From positions 119,219,413-119,283,412 of the forward strand of contig CM077593.1 of the NCBI GenBank assembly GCA_039654915.1: 64,000 nucleotides of DNA, given 5' to 3'. The notes beneath the pieces were generated by a model. The model was not told the origin of the DNA and searched no databases. It saw only the letters and a list, made by a program, of their open reading frames with translations. Source of the DNA: Aquilaria yunnanensis (lineage: Eukaryota; Streptophyta; Magnoliopsida; Malvales; Thymelaeaceae). Made by a program: the position numbers and the translations under genes. Positions 1-10,840 of the stretch are shown piece by piece (position 1 is the stretch's first letter; every line of letters starts with the position of its first letter).

Positions 1-18
1 AACATATGCACGTTTACA

Positions 19-3000
19 TTATTCTGAGTTTCCAAGTTCATCTGAATTTGATTTCTCTGATTCGTCACTATCAGTATCCCCTGATTCAAAATCATTTTCG
101 TCATCACTTCCTTCAAGGGACTCCTCATTTTCAGAGAAGTCGTCACCTCCCAAAGTTTCATCCCTCAATGCCATGTCTTCCTCCACAGCTTCCCATACAC
201 CTGTTTCAGCTAAATTGTCGATTGGGTCATCCATAATTATGGGAGACCTGTTCACCCCAGCCTGCAATTCTTCCTGATATACATCTTCGACATCAGCTAC
301 ATCATTATGAACAATGCGTCTAGGTTTGATTTTCAACACCACCAACCAACCCGTTTTGTCACGTGACTTTGTGGGATAATGGGTGTAGTAAACTTGATCA
401 GCTTGGGCAGCAAGAATGAACGGGTCAAACTTCCCATATCGACGATCATCACAAACCTCAACTATCCCATATTGTTGGTGAACCCGAATGCCACGATTTG
501 GAGTAGGGTCAAACCAAGCACACTTAAACAATACTACTTTTTTATGTGGCCACCCAGGATATTCCAGTTGAATGATTTCTTCTAACACCCCATAAAAATC
601 ACATTCAACCTCACTTGATCCTGAAGTCCTAATACATACTCCACTGTTAAATGTTGCTTTGTCGCGACCCCAGTCGCTAATGTGGAACTTGTACCCATTT
701 ATGAAGTAAACAGGCCAACTCTCAACACGACGAGATGGCCCGCATGCAACATCCCACAAGAAGCGGTCCGTGATCGTGTTTCTTACATCATTCACCTAGT
801 TTCAAACAGTCATAATATCAATATGTATTTTGGTTATTTATCAAAATATGGGTAATTTGAAGTGTAAGTAACTTACATAGTTTCTAAGCCATGTCTCAAA
901 GTTATTCTCAATGTAGACATCCAGGTCTGCCATCTGTATATTGGGTGCATGCATACGCACCTCATCAACGAACAAACTACAAGATGGCATAAGATTATAA
1001 TTGGAGCATAAACTGGATGAGGTTAGTAGAAAAGAATAAAAGTTTTGTTTCAGAGAAACATGTGTGGGATATGGGATGGGTATTGTTTCACTTACTCGAG
1101 GTACGGCTTCACCTCCTTACAATTCAGTAACACATATGCAGCTGCGACCCTCAATTCATTGTCATCAAGATAGCGATACCTTGATGCCCCATATGGTCGA
1201 CCCGGGTATCTAAATATAGACCACACCGATTCATCAAATGGTCCTTCGCCCCCATCATCATTACGAGGTACTCGAGTAGCCATATGTGGGATATGGGATT
1301 CAAAGTAGTGAGAGCAAAATGTAGAGGTCTCCTCAATTAGATATGCTTCACAAATTGAACCCTATACATGAGCCTTATTTGAAACCTTCATTTTGAGGTC
1401 ATGCATACAACGCTCAAACTTGTACATCCACCTATATTGAACGGGGCCTCCAACTCTTGCTTCGTAAGGTAGGTGAACCGGCAAATGTTCCATCGAGTCG
1501 AAAAAAGCCGGTGGGAAAATTCTTTCCAACTTACAAAGTATGACATGTATATTTGCTTCCAACTCGAGCATGTGATTCACATCTAACTCTGGGGAGCATA
1601 AATCTCGGAAGAATTGGCTTAACTCGGTCAACGGTTTCCATATATTATCAGGCATTGCTTCAAGTGCAATTGGGAGGAGCCTCTGCATCATTACATGACA
1701 GTCATGGCTTTTCATACCCGACAGTTGACTTACATTACTGTCAACACACCTCGCAAGGTTCGATGCATACCCGTCTGGGAGTCTAAGTGTTTTAACCCAA
1801 GTAAGCACATCAGTTCTGTGCTCTCTGTTTAGTGCAAATGTGGCTTTAGGTTTAACTGCTCGGCCGTCACCCTGAGGAATTAAATGTAGCTCTGATCGGC
1901 TGCAGAGAATCTCAATGTCTTGACGAGCCTTGACGTTGTCCTTAGTTTTATTGGTCACATCCATCACTGTATTCCATATATTGTCAAACACATTCTTCTC
2001 TATATGCATAACATCCAAATTATGGCGGATCAAATTAGTCTTCCAATACGGTAGCTCCCAGAAAATACTTCATTTTGTCCAATTATGGGTTCTGCCATAA
2101 CCTGGTATGGTTACAACCTGTCCATTGTGCACTACAGAAGGCAAATGTGAGATACGTTCAAATATTGCTGCTGGTGGTAAACGATCAGGAGGCAACGATT
2201 TCTCAACTTTTCCTCTCTTAAAGGAGACTCGGTTCCTTCTGTATGGGTGATCCAACTCTAGAAATTGTCGATGACAATCGAAGAATGACGTTTTCCTTCC
2301 ATGCTGAAGTTGGAAAGCTTTACTATACTCCATGCAAATAGGGCACGATAACCTCCCATGAGTCATCCATCCGGACAACATCCCATATGCCGGGAAGTCA
2401 TTTATGGTCCACAAAACTGAAGCGCGGAGCTGAAAATTTTGTTTCAGTGAAACATCCCATGTTTCGACCCCATCCTCCCATAGCTGCTTCAATTCATGAA
2501 TAAGTGGTTGCAAATAGACATCAATATTCTGACGTGGACTCCGAGGGCCAGGTATCAATGCAGTCAAAAACATATATGGCTTCTTCATACACATCCACGG
2601 AGGCAAATTATAGGGAGTAACAATGACAGGCCAACATGAGTATTGTTTACCCGAGTACCCGAAAGGCGTAAACCCATCAGAACAAAGTCCAAGGCGAACA
2701 TTTCGGGCCTCCGCCGCAAACCACGGGTACGTGGAATCAAAATGTTTCCATGCTTCCCCATCTGAAGGATGTTTTAAAACATTTGGCTCGGATCGATGCT
2801 CACTGTGCCACCGCATGTGCTCTGCAGTTGAGAGTGAAGCATATAGTCGCTGAAGTCGAGGAGTGAGTGGTAAATAGTGCATAGTCTTTCTTGCTCTATC
2901 CTTACCTCGCCCATTTGTTCTCGGCTTAAACCGAGATTCACCACAAAACTTGCATTCTGAAGCATCTTCATCAATATTCCAAAACAACATGCAGTCGTTT

Positions 3001-3674
3001 ACACAACCATCAATTTTAAGATGGGCAAGACCTAGTTGTGAAACTAATTTCTTCGTCTCATACCAATTGGATGGCATCTTGCTGTCACTTGGCTGCGTCT
3101 CTTTCATCAACGCTGCAATACCATCATAACACCCTCTTGGTATATGATATTCTGCTTTTAGGTTTAACAACCGAACTGCAGCAGAAAGCTCAGAATGCTT
3201 CTCACATCCATCCCAAAGAGGTGTACTAGCGGAGTACAGTAAATTAGAAAACCTTCTAAAACCTTCATTAGGTTGTTGATCCTGTTCAGTGGAGTTCTGA
3301 TGCATACTTGGACCCGCTGCATCAAATATCATTTGAGCATATGGGTTTACATTTGAACTGAACTCAGAATGCTCATACCAATCAGAATTATGAAACGGCT
3401 GTTGCGGAGGCTCTGTAAATGCCTCCCTATGAGCTGTCCAGTTTGTGTAATGAGCCATGAAACCCACTTTGTATAGATGCACTCTAACGTCATCACAATC
3501 CTTAAACTTCAAATTTTTACACTTCCTACACGGGCAACGTATTTTGTTGCCATCCATGTGAGCTGGGTTACTACAGGCAAATGTTATGAACTGCTCAATC
3601 CCTGTCTCCCACTCCTCTGTTTACCCAACTCGGCCAGGTAAATAACGACTACTATACATCCAACTACGGTCCAT
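19..3674 (-). pseudogene. CACTA transposase (TNP2 / Transposase_21 family), three nonsense codons
   Basis: Cut-and-paste transposase of an En/Spm-type element. Model on the minus strand: exons 3674-1096, 976-877 and 795-19, with GT..AG introns that keep the frame; 1152 codons in all, normal for the family. The order matches the family: an N-terminal transposase-associated domain (starts MDRSWMYSSRYL, then the cysteine cluster CPCRKCKN), the Transposase_21 catalytic core (AEHMRWHSEH, DGFTPFGYSGK), a DUF4218-like segment (HNLDVMHIEKNVFDN, FCSHYFES), then DUF4216 and an acidic Asp/Glu/Ser-rich tail. In-frame stops lie at 3621-3623 (TAA), 2070-2072 (TGA after HNWTK) and 1362-1364 (TAG after NKAHV). 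Family similarity continues unbroken past each stop, and there is no frameshift between them. So this is a recently disabled gene, not a wrong model. A start after the first stop (ATG at 3557) would still be cut at 2070. Confidence 0.88.
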
Positions 3675-3680
3675 GAAGTC

Positions 3681-4384
3681 CTACCAATAGATTATTTTGT
3701 TTAGTTAATCTAAACCATGTCATTTAAAACACACAAACTGTAATGACTAAGTCACGATTTACGTAAGGTTAACAGCATACTTTGAATTTTAGTTAAGGTT
3801 TACTGTTAAAACGTAATAGGAAGTAATTCATAATATTCTTTCCATATAAGTATTATTATAATTATAGCAATAATTACATTTTCGTGTACTATTACTTTAC
3901 TACTACTCATACAAACTGCATTATTAGTACAATTATGAAATATTATGGTCCATATTATAATTAAGATTATGACTATTATTATAATTATTTAAGGTTATTA
4001 CAACTATTAGTGACATATATTTTATCTATTAGTACTCTTGTTATTACTATTAGTATTATTAGTAATTATTACTACACTTGTTGGGTTTAGTATTATTAAT
4101 ATTGTGATTATTATGATAATTATTATTAGTAATTATTACTACACTTGTTGGGTTTATTATTATTATTATTATTCTTTCCATATAACTATTTTTATAATTA
4201 TTATTATACTTATTACTACTCTTGATGGGTTTATTATTATTATGATGATTATTATTATTATTATTATTGGGTTTATTATTATTATTATTATTCTTTCCAT
4301 ATAACTATTTTTATAATTATTATTATAATTATTATTATACTTATTACTACTCTTGATGGGTTTATTATTATTATGATTATTATG

Positions 4385-4423
<39 letters not shown>

Positions 4424-4470
4424 GGGTTTATTATTATTATTGTTATTATTATTATTATGATTGTTAGTAT

Positions 4471-4506
<36 letters not shown>

Positions 4507-4613
4507 TCAGTTTATTATTATTATTATTACTACTCTTCTTAATTGGGTTTATTATTATTATGATGATGATGATGATGATGATTATTGTTATTATTATTAG
4601 TATTATTATTGGG

Positions 4614-4646
<33 letters not shown>

Positions 4647-5718
4647 ATTACTACTCTTCCTAATTGGGTTAAACATTATTATTATGATTATTATTATTAT
4701 TATTATTATTACTATTATTGGGTTTATTATTATTATTATTATTACTAGATATATTTTGTACAATTTATATTAATGCCAATAATGAAAACATTGTAATCAA
4801 AATTCCAAAATAACCATTGTACGTTGTAACAAAATATATAACCCAAACAATTGACTTCAAACTAATGCCGTTGCTATTTTTGAAATATACTAAATAATTT
4901 AACACACAAACATACTAATTACAAAAAGTTAGCATCCAAGTAATTATTTTCTGTTCTTAAATATACAAACTACTTTGACACATAAATATACAGCCTAAAT
5001 AATTTACATCCCACCATTAATAATTATTTTTAAATATACTAAGTATTTCATATTTATAAATATACTAAAAAATTTCACACACAAATTTACTACCTAAACA
5101 ATATACTTAAAACTAATTATTTTCTATTCTTAAAGACACTAACTAATTTTACACATAATTATTCTACCTCAATAATTTACATAAAACTAAGAAATTATTA
5201 TTCTTAAATATAGTAACTAATTTGACACATAAATGAACTACCTAAACATTGTATTTACTTAACACTAATTATTTACTATTTTTAATTATACTAACTATTT
5301 TCACACATAAATATACTATCTACACAATTTACTTAAAACTAATAATTTCCTATTTTAGAATTAATCCTTAAAATAATGAAAAATGTAAGAAAGTTTACAT
5401 AAATTAAAAATTGCAATGGGTAACCTACAAAATTCACATCCAAGCAGCAACAACACCAAATCACAAATATTTCCCATATTTCAAATGAAATTAACATGTA
5501 AAAATTCGGAAAGTGCATATTTTTTCGGAAAAATTATAATAAATTCGTATTTAAGAAACTAACCTCAAATCCGGCACTTAACTTCCTTCAAATGCGTGAA
5601 AATGGCTTCAAATCTGCCACAACAACCAAAATCTTCAATACATTATCAACAAAGAACATAAACGAACGAAATCCAAAAAAAAAAAATTTCAAACAACCTA
5701 AAAAAACATGAAACTCAC
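3681..5718 (-). other. 5'UTR intron of the CACTA transposase (predicted)
   Basis: Minus-strand reading gives a canonical donor (GTGAGTTTC) at 5718 and an acceptor (TTGGTAG) ending at 3681, seven bases before the transposase ATG at 3674. The 2038-bp interval is extremely AT-rich and holds the TTA-triplet array. A long leader intron fits the lack of any coding similarity here. The splice sites are inferred from sequence only. Confidence 0.55.
4030..4745. repeat. Long compound TTA/ATT-triplet microsatellite region
   Basis: About 700 bp dominated by (TTA)n and (TAA)n triplets, broken at intervals by TTGGGTTTATTATTA blocks and a short (ATG)n tract near 4559-4580. The block ACTACTCTTGATGGGTTTATT recurs, so the array has a longer imperfect unit above the triplet. 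It lies inside the predicted transposase leader intron. The Ile/Tyr- or Asn-rich frames it produces are artefacts. Confidence 0.9.
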
Positions 5719-5950
5719 CAACAGATCGAGAGAAACGAGAACAGATCCACGTGGAAATGAGGTAGACGAACGCGATTCGGCCCTTAATGCTCGGGATTTT
5801 CGTGATGTGTGTGCTGTGTTCGTAATGGAAGAGAGAAGACAGAGAAGCGAAATGCAGGGAGAAGAGAGGAAGAAGACGACGCGAGCTGGGGGGGGGGGGG
5901 TGCGCTGGCGAATTTCAAGCCAATTTTCCAACGGCTGAAGCCGTTGGAAA
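5719..5950 (-). other. Probable non-coding first exon of the CACTA transposase
   Basis: A GC- and CT-rich island (minus-strand CTTCTTCCTCTC-type runs, typical of plant 5'UTRs) sits between the subterminal palindromes and the predicted donor at 5719/5718. It includes a 12-base G run near 5889-5900 on the plus strand. No convincing TATA box was found and the transcription start is unknown. Short open frames here have no recognisable similarity. Confidence 0.4.
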
Positions 5951-6953
5951 CTATAAATGAAACGGTGAGTTTCATTAAATGACATTCCAACGGCCTCAAC
6001 TGTTGGAAACCTTCAAAATCCCACGTTTCATTTTCCAACGGCTTAAGCCGTTGGAAACCTTCAGCTTATTATTTAAATTCTCCGCATTAATTCCAACGGC
6101 TTCCCCGTTGGAAACCCGTAGCTTATTAATTAAACATCCAGCATTAATTCCAACGGCTTTGGCCGTTGGAAACCTTCAGGTAAGTTATTTAATTTTTACG
6201 ATTAATTCCAACGGCTTAAGCAGTTGGAAACCCGTACCTTATTAATTCAATTCTCACCATTAATTCCAACGGCCATGGCCGTTGGAAACCCGTAGCTTAT
6301 TAATTAAACATGCAGCATTAATTCCAACGGCTTTGGCCGTTGGAAACCTTCAGGTAAGTTATTTAATTTTTACGATTAATTCTAATGGCTTAAGCAGTTG
6401 GAAACCCGTACCTTATGAATTCAATTCTCACCATTAATTCCAACGGCCATGGCCATTGGAAACCCGGAGCTTATTAATTAAACATGCAGTATTAATTCCA
6501 ACGGCTTTGGCCGTTGGAAACCCGTAGCTTATTAATTAAACATGCATCATTCATTCCAACGGCTTTTGCCGTTGGAAAACTGGAGGTAGGTTATAAAATT
6601 CTCGTGATTAATTCCAACGGCTTTGACCGTTGGAAACATTAGTAAAATTCTCATAATATTTTCCAACGGCTTTGGCCGTTGGAAATTTTCAGTTTATTAA
6701 TTTTGAATCTTCAACATTTAATTTCCAACGGCTTAGCCGTTGGAAATATTGCACCCTTTATACTTTAAAGATTTTTTACTGGTTTTCACTTATCTTATAT
6801 ATTTTGCAACGGTTTTAGCCGTTGGAAATGATATTTATAAAACATATTTTTTATGTCCTAATTTTTCCAACGGCTAAGCCGTTGGAAAATGTTTCCTCTA
6901 GCCTCTAACGGTTGTGGCAGTTGGAAATTTCCAACGGTTAGACCGTTGGAAAT
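5929..6953. repeat. CACTA subterminal palindrome array (about 19 copies)
   Basis: About 19 copies of an imperfect palindrome of the form CCAACGGC-N(3-7)-GCCGTTGG, usually followed by AAA. They start near 5929, 5988, 6035, 6092, 6150, 6209, 6266, 6324, 6382, 6440, 6499, 6557, 6616, 6663, 6727, 6808, 6868, 6905 and 6931. Spacing is about 58 bp over most of the array. Three units also repeat together with a period of 174 bp (6150 and 6324). In CACTA elements such subterminal repeats bind the element-encoded TnpA-like protein; that role is inferred here by position. Confidence 0.85.
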
Positions 6954-6973
6954 TTAGGCCATTGGAAAATTAA

Positions 6974-6988
6974 GGTTTTTTAGTAGTG
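6974..6988 (-). repeat. Terminal inverted repeat of the CACTA element
   Basis: Plus-strand GGTTTTTTAGTAGTG, which reads CACTACTAAAAAACC inward from the element end. This is the diagnostic CACTA terminus. Candidate 3-bp target duplication GTT follows at 6989-6991. Confidence 0.85.
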
Positions 6989-9591
6989 GTTCCCTATCTA
7001 CTATTTCAATATATCAAAGGGCATCCTTTTTCTAGATCAAAAGACATATCCACTCACTGGATGTGTGTATAACTGAGGCAAGTAAAAACCAATCAACATT
7101 ATCAACCGTAATCATGTAGGAAAGAACTATATAATCAGATCACCGTAGTCTAGAAACAGCTTTGGTTTGTGTCGTCTGATTTATTTTACATGTGCAATAT
7201 ACGCATATTTGCACAACTCTTTTAATTTCTAAAAGGGCTTAATTTATTTACATGTGTGTTAATATGCACATGTGAATGTAAGCATGTATACTAATTCTAG
7301 TGGAAACAGAAAAGGGCAACAATGAATTAAAAAACCATCTAAATATCATGCCCTAGGCAAAGAACTTGAAATAGAAAAGCGGAATGAAATGCCAAGTTGT
7401 CAAAACGCCAGGTGGGTCCTCTCTATTCAATTTTATTGTCATTTAAGTCACAAAGAAACCATAGAGAACATTTTCTGTCAACAAAGGGGATTTTCTATCC
7501 CAGTTTACAAAGTTTAGGGGCTGAGATATCCTGAGTCATAATTAAAAGGGTTAAGTGCCTGAGTAAACAAAGTTTGGAGATAAATTATGGATTTAGGCCT
7601 TTCCTAAAAAAAAATAATTCCTAAAGATTACATGTTCAATCCATAAAACTTTTCTAGAATTTACAAATAGACCACTAAAGTATGAAAAATGTTAGTTTAA
7701 TCACCGCACTAAAAGTTTATACAAATTGGCAGGGTACTTTAAGTAAAGATGGAAAAATTACTTTCTTCATTCACCTTTGCTTTGGGGTCTAGCGATAGTG
7801 AATTTGCCATGTGCCGTGGTGAAATTGTGCCGAAAAAGAAAATTACATGTGAGAATGACAATTTAGTCCTCCATGTTCACACGGTTTGAGTCATAACATA
7901 AGCAACCTTCTGGTGGTATATTTGAACTAATATATTTAGACTAATTGGTACATAATGTCAAAAAAAAAGTAGTGGGGGATTTGGACGAATTGGGAAAATT
8001 TGTTTTTATACGTTATTTTTTTTCGTAAAAAAGTACTATTGGTTCACAATTCGGTCAGAAAATATACCAATGTTTTTTAGTACGTTTCGCCAAAAGCCAG
8101 TAGTATTTTTACTATCGAGTATACTACAAAGAACCTTGAGGTTTGCTTAAAAATAAGATTTGTCCCTATTGTTTTTGCAATTAGTTCATACGAGGTTCAA
8201 AAGGTCCGTGTATTGCGGCGATCACATAATATCACAACATTAAGCAAAATAATAATAATAAAAAAGTAATAAAAAGAATTTGGGGACCTAGAAAGAAAAT
8301 GTAAAAATCTTATGCATTGAGAGTTTAACAATTAACTTAGGAAAAGTTAAGGAAAAAAAACTCTATTTCACTTAAAAAAAAACCATGGTGACCAATGTTT
8401 TAGTTTAGAAAATAATACACCATAAAAAAAAAACCAAGAGATCAAACAAAAACACTATAATTAAGTAGTTACTAAGTCTAGGGTCCAAAACATCAAACTG
8501 ATTAAACTTAGGGTCTAACATGTGAAATGGAAACAATACAGGGACTGGAAATGTGTTTCACCAAAAAGAAAAGTGATTGGGAGAATAACAAAACAGGCCC
8601 TCAAAAAGCTATTGTCTTTCAAAAACCTAATTAAACTTATAAAAGAAGCAATCGCGTAAAAATAAATCAAGTGAAAGAGCAGGCCACAAACCAACCCAAA
8701 GCTAAGGGGCAAAAGTGATAAGATACTGTAGTTTTATTGTTCATTTAAATAATAACCCAAAATGGATTTTAGTATATAGTATAATGGTAACTATAAGTGG
8801 ACAACCAGGCAAAAAATCAAGGTTTGAGTGCCATCTTACTTTAAATTATCAGAGATGAAGAAATAATTAAATTGCAACTCAAGTCCTCCAAAATTTATGT
8901 GCTTGTAATGATTCTGAGTATTGAAAAAAAATTGTCCTATTATTTTAAAGAATTATACTTTAACTTATTTTTCATTAAGTTTAAACTGTCTAATAACTTA
9001 ATAGTTATTAAAATCACCTTGAATTCTTTTCCCTGCACTCATGTCAACAATACATAAAATTGGGTGACAAATTGTAGATTAGGTGTTTTTTTATAATTAA
9101 AAATATCTGTATAAAGTACAAAGTTATGAGGTATTAAATACTTAAAGAAATGAGGAAAATATCTATTTTTTGGGATCTAAAAGATACTCAAATAAGTGTT
9201 TAACATCATTTTTGTGAAAAAATGGTCATTGTCATTGTTGCCACTGTGGTAGAGTGGCCACGACAACGGTAGATTCGTTTAGGAACGGACCAATTGCTAT
9301 TTACTGAAACCTCTTGCAATTTTATTTGTTAATACCCAAACTAAAAAACAATATTTTTGGCGTTTGCACAGCCATCCCAGTGTGACCAGTGAGGCAGTGA
9401 GCACCGCTTAGTTTCACAAATCTCCGAAAATTGATCAGTAAAATAAACCAATGAAGACAAACTAAAAGCTTTAAAAAAGAAGCCAATAACAATTTTGAAA
9501 AATCAACATCAGGTAAAATACGTGCTGATGCCATGCCAATGCCATGCTGAATTATTAATCAAGCGCACAGTAAGAAAATAAAGAAAAAAAT
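6989..9591. other. AT-rich intergenic DNA, no gene seen
   Basis: No open frame with recognisable similarity on either strand. The stretch has many A and T runs. A weak tRNA-like pair of boxes (TATAGTATAATGG near 8776 and GGTTTGAGTGCC near 8821) might be a very decayed SINE but is not convincing. Confidence 0.6.
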
Positions 9592-9736
9592 ATGTTAGGG
9601 CGGGCGACGACCTCAAAAGCTCGAATAGAAATAGCCCCTCAAACTTCCCCAAAATTGCCATCCAAATCCTCCATCATCTGCTCCTCCACTTCGACTCACA
9701 CCATCTGCTCCTCCTGCCGCCGCCGCATCGGAAACC

Positions 9737-10840
9737 ATGGAGGACTGCGCCATCAACTGCCTGCCGCAGGATACGCTCCATCAAATCTTCTCTTCTCTCC
9801 CTCTCCGCCAGATCATGATCTGCCGCTGCGTCTGCAAGTCCTTCCACCACACACTGAATTCCCCGCCCTTCCTCCACCTAATCTCCGCCCGCCCTCCGAT
9901 AAGCTTCCTTGCCTTCCGCCCCCCTCACCACCGTCACAGCCGCAACGTCTCCCCTGATCAGTTTCTTCACGTGTACGACGCGGAGCAGCGCGTGTGGCTC
10001 AGATTCAACCTCGACTTCATCCCCTTCCGATCTCCCCATCCGGTCGCTTCATCTCTCGGTCTTGTCTATCTTTGGGCCGATTCGTCTGACTCGCCCGACT
10101 CCAGCAAATCGCTCATCGTCTGCAACCCTTTGACTCGACAGTATAGAGTACTTCCCCAGCTCGGCTCCGCGTGGTCGCGTCACGGCTCGGTCCTGGTTGA
10201 CTCATTGAACCGAGTCATGGTCTTAACTGAGCTCGCTGCGCTTTACTTCTCGCCTGGTCTGAAAAACCAGTGGTTCAAGTATTCTTCCAATTTACCTTCT
10301 AAACCCCGGAGCCCGATTCTAGTTTCCGACGCCGTGTTCGCTCTATGCGATGTCGGATCGCCGTGGAGGAGCCAGTGGAAGCTCTTCTCCTGCGTCACGA
10401 CGGACTTGAGAAGTACGAAGATCACGCATTACAGTTGGGAGTGTTTGGAGAGACGCGAGTGGGGAGACATATTCGACATAATGAAACGCCCACGTTTGGT
10501 GTGCGGGAATGGGAACAATATCTTGATGGTTGGAGGATTGAAGTCGAGCTATTCCTTGAATTCGTCTTGTTCGACGATACTGATTCTGAGATTGGATTTG
10601 GAGAGTATGGAATGGGAAGAGGCTGGACGAATGCCGGTAGAGATGTACAAGTGGTTTCAAGAGAAGAGCAAATTCAAGGTGTTTGGAGGTGGCGATAGGG
10701 TGTGCTTTTCCGCGAAGAAAATTGGGAGATTGGTGCTGTGGGATGGTTGCCAATGGCTGTGGATTGATGGTGTGCCCGGAAGTGGGGATGCATTGTTTCG
10801 AGGGTTTACGTTCGAGACTAGGCTTACTGCGATTCCCTGA
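9737..10840 (+). CDS. F-box/kelch-repeat-type protein, single exon
   Basis: A 367-residue intronless gene. F-box proteins are the substrate-binding subunits of SCF (SKP1-CUL1-F-box) ubiquitin ligases. The N-terminus carries an F-box at about residues 6-50 (LPQDTLHQIFSSLPLRQIM, then CRCVCKSFHHTL), which would bind a SKP1/ASK adaptor. The rest looks like the beta-propeller or F-box-associated region of plant F-box/kelch proteins: VCNPLTRQYRVLPQL at about 130-145, a kelch-like GG at about 267-268, then LRLDLESMEWEEAGRMP. The ATG at 9737 is chosen because the F-box follows at once; the ATG at 9592 opens a different, Pro/Ser-rich frame. The coding region is GC-rich beside AT-rich flanks, and the CT-rich sequence upstream suits a 5'UTR. 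No frameshift or stop was seen. The substrate cannot be told, and no specific orthologue is claimed. Confidence 0.85.
   Translation: MEDCAINCLPQDTLHQIFSSLPLRQIMICRCVCKSFHHTLNSPPFLHLISARPPISFLAFRPPHHRHSRNVSPDQFLHVYDAEQRVWLRFNLDFIPFRSPHPVASSLGLVYLWADSSDSPDSSKSLIVCNPLTRQYRVLPQLGSAWSRHGSVLVDSLNRVMVLTELAALYFSPGLKNQWFKYSSNLPSKPRSPILVSDAVFALCDVGSPWRSQWKLFSCVTTDLRSTKITHYSWECLERREWGDIFDIMKRPRLVCGNGNNILMVGGLKSSYSLNSSCSTILILRLDLESMEWEEAGRMPVEMYKWFQEKSKFKVFGGGDRVCFSAKKIGRLVLWDGCQWLWIDGVPGSGDALFRGFTFETRLTAIP

Larger units (their letters stand above)
1..6988 (-). mobile_element. CACTA (En/Spm-type) DNA transposon, partial: one terminus and the whole transposase gene
   Basis: Most of a CACTA-superfamily element read on the minus strand. 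Its 5' end is inside the window; the other end lies left of base 1. Seen directly: a terminal sequence that reads CACTACTAAAAAACC from 6988 inward, the start typical of plant CACTA elements; a dense subterminal palindrome array at 5929-6953; a non-coding first exon and long intron; and a TNP2-type transposase gene at 3674-19. CACTA elements duplicate 3 bp of target, so the flanking GTT at 6989-6991 is the candidate, but this cannot be confirmed without the other end. The transposase has three in-frame stops, so this copy is not autonomous as written. The gene content is complete enough that insertion was probably fairly recent. Confidence 0.9.

Noticed and set aside
4038..4763. Open frames rich in Ile/Tyr (plus strand) and Asn/His (minus strand) of 74-95 codons
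   Set aside because: They are direct translations of the TTA/TAA triplet array and have no start context, domain or complexity expected of a gene.
5929..6953. CRISPR-like regularly spaced repeats
   Set aside because: Spacers are near-identical rather than unique, the repeats are palindromes at a CACTA terminus, and the genome is eukaryotic.
8760..8840. tRNA gene or tRNA-derived SINE
   Set aside because: The A-box and B-box likenesses are poor, no cloverleaf can be drawn, and there is no target duplication or tail.
9592..9957. 121-codon Pro/Ser-rich frame overlapping the F-box gene start
   Set aside because: It is a frame-shifted shadow of the GC-rich 5'UTR and F-box coding sequence; the F-box lies in the frame starting at 9737.
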